From Hymenobacter coccineus (GTDB lineage: Bacteria > Bacteroidota > Bacteroidia > Cytophagales > Hymenobacteraceae): a DNA stretch of 64,000 nucleotides. Positions within the stretch are counted from its first letter, which is position 1. The number at the start of each line of letters is the position of its first letter. Positions 60,386 to 64,000 of the stretch are shown piece after piece. The notes under the pieces were generated by a model that worked only from the letters and a program-made list of their open reading frames with translations, did not search any database and was not told the DNA's origin. Both the position numbers and the translations under genes were made by a program. The stretch is taken from positions 1 through 64,000 of the forward strand of contig NZ_MDZA01000397.1 in assembly GCF_001816125.1 (NCBI RefSeq), written 5' to 3'.

Positions 60386-60568
60386 TCAGCGCCCAGCGCG
60401 GGCCGCAATGGTGCGCTCCAGGCGGTCCACATCAATACCCCCGCAGGCGCCGCAGCCCTTAGCGCAGCCCACCTGCTCCTTCGAGAAGAAAGCCCGCCAG
60501 GCCCGGCGGCCCAGGAAAAACAGGGCCCCCAGCACGATGGCAGCCACGAGGATATATTGAACTATCAT
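60386..60568 (-). CDS. FeoB-associated Cys-rich membrane protein
   Basis: 60 residues. One transmembrane helix (MIVQYILVAAIVLGALFFLG), then a basic stretch 'RRAWRAFFS' and a cysteine cluster 'GCAKGCGACGGIDVDRLERTI'. This matches the short FeoB-associated Cys-rich proteins, which in Bacteroidota often lie next to feoAB and may help ferrous iron uptake. No feoB is in the window, so the gene is orphaned here. The cluster C-x3-C-x2-C could bind a metal. Confidence 0.82.
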   Translation of the reverse strand: MIVQYILVAAIVLGALFFLGRRAWRAFFSKEQVGCAKGCGACGGIDVDRLERTIAARAGR

Positions 60569-60738
60569 AGCGGTTTGAAAACGCCGGGGCCCCAGCAAAA
60601 GTTTGCGCCGGGGCCCCGGGGTGCATTTGGGGCGGGGGTGGCTATTGGTTAAAAGCCAAATAAATTTACGTGTTGCAGTCCACCGTTTAACACAGTTCAT
60701 GTAAAGGGACAAAACCAAGCCACGCCAAGGCCCCTACC

Positions 60739-61539
60739 CTACGCCCAAAACTCCCGGATGGTGGCCTGCATCTCCTCGTGCAGGTGGCCGTTGCTGGCCA
60801 CCACTTCGCGGCCGAAGAGCGGGTCGCCGTCTTCCAGGAACTGGGTGATGCGGCCGCCGGCCTCGGTGACGAGCAGCAGGCCCGCGGCCACGTCGTAGGA
60901 GTTGATATTGAACTCGAAGTAGCCATCCATGCGGCCGGCGGCGACGTAGGCCAAGTCGGTGGCGGCCGAGCCCATGCGGCGCAGGCCGTGGGTGCGCTGC
61001 ATGAAGCTGCCCAGCACCTGCAGGTACTTGTCGAGCTGCGCGAATTTACTGTACGGGAAACCGGTGGCGATGAGCGAGTTAGCTAGCTTGGGGGCCCCGG
61101 TTACGTGGATGGGCTGCTCGTTGCAAAAAGCGCCGTGGCCCTTGGCAGCGCGGAAGCTCTCGTCGCGGTTGGCCTCGTGCACCACGCCCGCCACTAGGTC
61201 GGGGCCGTGCAGCAGGGCCACGCTCACGGCAAACACCGGTAGCGAGTGGATGAAGTTGGTGGTGCCGTCGAGCGGGTCGATGATCCAGGTGAACTCCTGG
61301 GTTTCGTCGGGGGCCCCGGCGGTGCCTTCCTCGGTGATGAAGCCGGCGGCGGGCAGGATTTCGCGCAGGCCGGCCACCAAGCGGCGCTCGGCTTCCTGGT
61401 CCACGTAGCTCACCATGTCGTGCAGGCCTTTGTTTTCAATCTTGCTGGGGTCGAAGGTTTTGGCTTCGTGCAGGATGAACTGGGCAGTTTCGCGGCACAG
61501 CGCGGCCACTTGGTGCGAAAGGGCGAGGTAATCGGTCAT
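60739..61539 (-). CDS. suhB: Inositol monophosphatase family protein
   Basis: 266 residues. Metal-binding motifs of the IMPase family: 'ITEEGT' (Glu70-Glu71), 'WIIDPLDGTTNFIHSLPVFAVSVAL' (Asp88, Asp91) and C-terminal 'INSYDVAAGLLLVTEAGG', in which the usual W-D-x-A-A is Y-D-V-A-A. It hydrolyses inositol-1-phosphate or related sugar phosphates. The gene symbol suhB is by family only. It is convergent with nothing and lies 133 bp downstream of the lnt stop on the same strand, with hairpin repeats in between. Confidence 0.92.
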   Translation of the reverse strand: MTDYLALSHQVAALCRETAQFILHEAKTFDPSKIENKGLHDMVSYVDQEAERRLVAGLREILPAAGFITEEGTAGAPDETQEFTWIIDPLDGTTNFIHSLPVFAVSVALLHGPDLVAGVVHEANRDESFRAAKGHGAFCNEQPIHVTGAPKLANSLIATGFPYSKFAQLDKYLQVLGSFMQRTHGLRRMGSAATDLAYVAAGRMDGYFEFNINSYDVAAGLLLVTEAGGRITQFLEDGDPLFGREVVASNGHLHEEMQATIREFWA

Positions 61540-61596
61540 GCTTGAGAGTTAGAATATTAAGGCTTTAAAATTAATTTAGGAGCTATATCAACAAGC

Positions 61597-61684
61597 GCTG
61601 TCATGCTGACGAAGGAAGCATCTTATCGGGATAGATACAGGTCGTTCAGCAGTGATAGGATGCTTCCTTCGTCAGCATGACAGC
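61597..61684. repeat. Intergenic hairpin repeat, GTCATGCTGACGAAGGAAGCATC family
   Basis: 31 bp arms (61597-61627 and 61654-61684; GCTGTCATGCTGACGAAGGA...) with one mismatch. The right arm covers the last codons and stop of lnt. Same family as 6085 and 56594. Confidence 0.92.
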
Positions 61685-63460
61685 ACCCATTTAAGTAGCT
61701 CTAACACGTCATGCTGCGCTGCGCTCGGCATGACGTTCCTGTAAGTGATTTTGGGGCCCGCGAAGGCCCGGGCGATGACCCAAACGAGCAGCAGCACGGC
61801 CAGGATTTGGCAGCCGCGGCCGATGTACTCGCCCGTGCGGGTGTAGAAGGTCAGCTTGTCGTTCAGGTGCACCGTGGCGCGGCTGGCGGCGCACCCAGGT
61901 GGGGGCCAGCTGCGCGAGGGTGCCCTTTTGGTTGATGAAGCCGGTGAAGCCGGTGTTGGCGGCGCGGGCTAGGTCGCGGCGGGTTTCGATGGCGCGCAGG
62001 GCCCCCAGGCGCAGCAGCTGGCGGTAGCCGGGCGTGTCGTCCCACCAGGCGTCGTTGGTAACCAGGCCCAGCAGGTTGGCGCCGTCGCGCACGTATTGGG
62101 CCGTGAAGTCGCCGTAGATGGACTCGTAGCACACGAGGGGCCGCACCACCAGCGCGGGGGCCCCGGGCACGCGGAACAGCTTGGTTTCGGGCACCGTGCC
62201 GTAGCTGCCCACGTAGCCGCCCAGGTCGATGTGGTTGATGAGGGCGGTAAGGAAGGTGGGCACTTTCTCGACGCCCGGCACCAGCCGCTCCTTGTGGTAG
62301 AACTGCACTGGCGCGGCGGGGCCGGCGAGGTAGGCGGCCGTGTTGCACACGTCGTAGTAGCCAAGGTCGTCGCGGAAGAGGGCCGTTTCGCTAGCCGCTT
62401 CCTTGCTGGGGTAGCTCACGATGCTGGTCATGCCCGTGATGAGGGCCACGCCCGGGTGCTGCCCCAGCCAGGCCCGGATGCGCTGGATGCGGGGGTAATT
62501 GTTGATCACCCGCTCCTGGTAATGGTCGGCTAGGCTGGTTTCGGGCCAGAGCACGAGCCGGGTTTGGGGCGTGAGCTGCTGGGTGCTGAGGGCCAGCAGC
62601 CGCGTCAACTGCTCGTCGTAGGAAACGAAGTCGGGCGCGTCGGCAAACTTCTCGGTGTAGGGGTTGATGTTGGGCTGCACCACCACCACCTCGGCCCCGG
62701 GGCCCTGCTCCTGGTAGGTGGCGCCGATGGCGAAGGATAGCAGCAAGGGCAGCGCAATGGCTATGAGGGGAATTAAAAGTTTTGAGTTAAAAGTTAAAAG
62801 GGCGGTTTTTGGGCCCCGGACTAGTAAGTCCCCAGCGCCTGTTAACTCTTCACTTTTAACTTTTAACTGCCCGTCAATTAGCCAAAAGAATACGGATAAA
62901 TTCACCGCCCACACCCACACCGAGCCGCCGAGGAAGCCGGTGTACTCGTACCACTGCACCCACTGCGGCACGGCGGCGAAGCCGTTGCCCAACGTGAGCC
63001 AGGGCCAGGTCACATCCCAGCGCAGGTGCAGCTGCTCGAAGGCAACCCAGTAGACGGGCAGCGTGAGGTAGCCAATCAGGGGCCCCAGGCGCTTCTTGGT
63101 TTGGCGGAAGGCCATGAGCGGCAGGCACATGAGCCCCGCGTTCAGGACCACGGCCGCGATGCCGCCGCCCAGCGTACTGTAGCTCACCCACCAAGTAGTG
63201 CTGGCGTTCCAAAGCAGCACAAACAGGTAGGTGCCGGCAAACACGCGGCCTTTGCGGGCCCCCTGCTGCGTGGAGCGGCGCTCCATCAGCAGGTAGGGCA
63301 CCCAGCCCACGAACAGGCCCAGGGGCCAGAGCGTGCCGCTGGTGGACCACCCGGTCCAGAGCAGGGCGGCGCCGAGCACGGCCAGCACGGCGGGGTGCGC
63401 CGCGGGGCTAGTCTTCGCCAAATTCGTCGGAGTCACGGGCTTCGTTTTCAAGGGATTCAT
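61672..63460 (-). pseudogene. lnt: Apolipoprotein N-acyltransferase, frameshifted near the 3' end
   Basis: The main frame (from 63460) has about six N-terminal helices ('VLAVLGAALLWTGWS', 'LRWDVTWPWLTLGNG') and the nitrilase-like domain of Lnt: 'VVVQPNINPYTEKF', catalytic Glu in 'LVLWPETSLADHY', Lys in 'QFYHKERLVPGVEKVP', and Cys in 'VVRPLVCYESIYGDF'. It adds the third acyl chain to lipoproteins. After 'NQKGTLAQLAPTW' the frame is lost; the C-terminal helix continues in another frame as 'ATVHLNDKLTFYTRTGEYIGRGCQILAVLLLVWVIA' and ends at 61672. The extra base is probably in the C5 run at 61901-61905. The last 20 residues are encoded by hairpin repeats. The start overlaps rsmI by 53 bp. Confidence 0.88.
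61707..61735. repeat. Short GTCATGC hairpin inside the lnt 3' end
   Basis: CGTCATGC (61707-61714) and GCATGACG (61728-61735) around TGCGCTGCGCTCG. It looks like a solo, degenerate half of the GTCATGCTGAGCGCAG element and lies within the lnt C-terminal codons. Confidence 0.75.
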
Positions 63461-64000
63461 CTACTTCGTCTTCTTCGCCGCGGGCGTAGCGGCCGGCCTT
63501 GCCGGGGCGGGGCGGCGGGGTGGGGTTGCCGGCCACCACCAGCACAATTTCGCCCTTGATGGCGGCCCAGGGCCCCAAAATCGGCGGCCAGGCTGGCCAG
63601 CGTGCCGTTCACGGTTTCCTCGAACAGCTTCGTGAGCTCGCGGCTGACGGAGGCCGGGCGCTGGGGCCCAAACACCTCGGCCAGCTGGGTGAGGGTTTTC
63701 ACGAGGCGGTGCGGCGACTCGTAAAAAATCATCGTCCGGAGCTCGGGGGCCAGTTCTTGCAGGCGGGTTTGGCGGCCTTTTTTCACGGGCAGAAACCCTT
63801 CGAACGTGAACCGCTCGGCCCCGAAACCCGACTTGAGCAGGGCGGGCACCAGGGCGGTGGGGCCCGGCAGGCACTCCACGGCCAGGCCGCGGGCCAAGCA
63901 CTCGCGCACCAGCAGGAAACCCGGGTCGGAGATGCCGGGTGTGCCGGCGTCGCTCACCAAGGCCATTTTTTCGCCCTTTTCGAGGCGCTCCAGCAGGCGC
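63408..64000 (-). pseudogene. rsmI: 16S rRNA (cytidine1402-2'-O)-methyltransferase RsmI, partial and frameshifted
   Basis: The 5' end lies beyond the window. Visible: 'MALVSDAGTPGISDPGFLLVRE' (SAM site), 'VECLPGPTALVPALLKSGFGAERFTFEGFLPVKKGRQ', 'TMIFYESPHRLVKTLTQLAEVFG' and 'RPASVSRELTKLFEETVNGTLASLAADFG', which are standard RsmI blocks. After 'ADFG' the frame shifts; the family continuation 'PWAAIKGEIVLVVAGNPTP' and an acidic tail (EEDEVDESLENEARDSDEFGED) follow in another frame to a stop at 63408. Removing one G from GGGGCCC (63570-63576) rejoins them. It methylates C1402 of 16S rRNA with RsmH. Confidence 0.88.

Overview
The window looks like chromosomal DNA of a high-GC Bacteroidota, most likely Hymenobacter or a close Cytophagales relative. 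The grounds are Bacteroidota-restricted families (DUF4286, DUF4293, DUF4476, PorE-like OmpA lipoproteins, FeoB-associated Cys-rich protein, the FadL/SGNH pair, Bacteroidota-type PcrB), promoters of the TTG-N19-21-TAnnTTTG type, an absence of obvious Shine-Dalgarno sites, and strong enrichment of GGGCCC/GGGGCCC. There are no rRNA genes, CRISPR arrays, transposases or phage modules. I see one tRNA gene, tRNA-Phe(GAA).

Layout. 0-8.3 kb: an AsmA-like protein cut by the window start, an OprB-type porin, an M13 zinc metallopeptidase, and small membrane, secreted and acetyltransferase genes. 8.3-14.5 kb: a probable metal-homeostasis locus with a TonB-dependent receptor, a His-rich exported protein, a divergent FAD oxidoreductase, a Fur/Zur-type repressor between two paralogous STAS-like proteins, and two TGCAAC/GTTGCA inverted repeats sitting on the divergent promoters. 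14.6-29.6 kb: htpG, a carboxylesterase, a methyltransferase, ypdA, the SGNH/FadL outer-membrane pair, an acyl-CoA dehydrogenase, an AraC regulator, pcrB with two envelope genes, a membrane J-domain/TPR protein and a fasciclin protein. 29.7-41 kb: tRNA-Phe, a membrane Fe-S/CCG redox pair, a PorE-like lipoprotein, DUF4476 and DUF4293 proteins, a thiolase, truA and an ABC exporter. 41-48.3 kb: a kynureninase and 3-hydroxyanthranilate dioxygenase pair (the lower part of de novo NAD synthesis from tryptophan) and glycosyltransferase-like membrane proteins. 48.7-57.6 kb: a surface-polysaccharide cluster with a methyltransferase, a GT2 enzyme, a hexapeptide acetyltransferase, a TviB/WbpO dehydrogenase, GalE, RfbB, a WbpP/TviC epimerase and RfbA. 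It can supply UDP-GalNAcA and dTDP-4-keto-6-deoxyglucose. 57.7-64 kb: a second PD40/OmpA protein, small genes, an inositol monophosphatase, lnt and the 3' part of rsmI.

Two patterns cross the window. First, at least six conserved genes are broken by apparent single-base indels, and four of these breaks lie exactly at G(3-4)C(4-5) tracts. This points to either assembly error or slippage at the over-represented GGGGCCC palindrome. Second, many gene ends carry long hairpins, several from one family (GTCATnCnGA...GnATCT). One pair of these elements encodes the C-terminus of Lnt.
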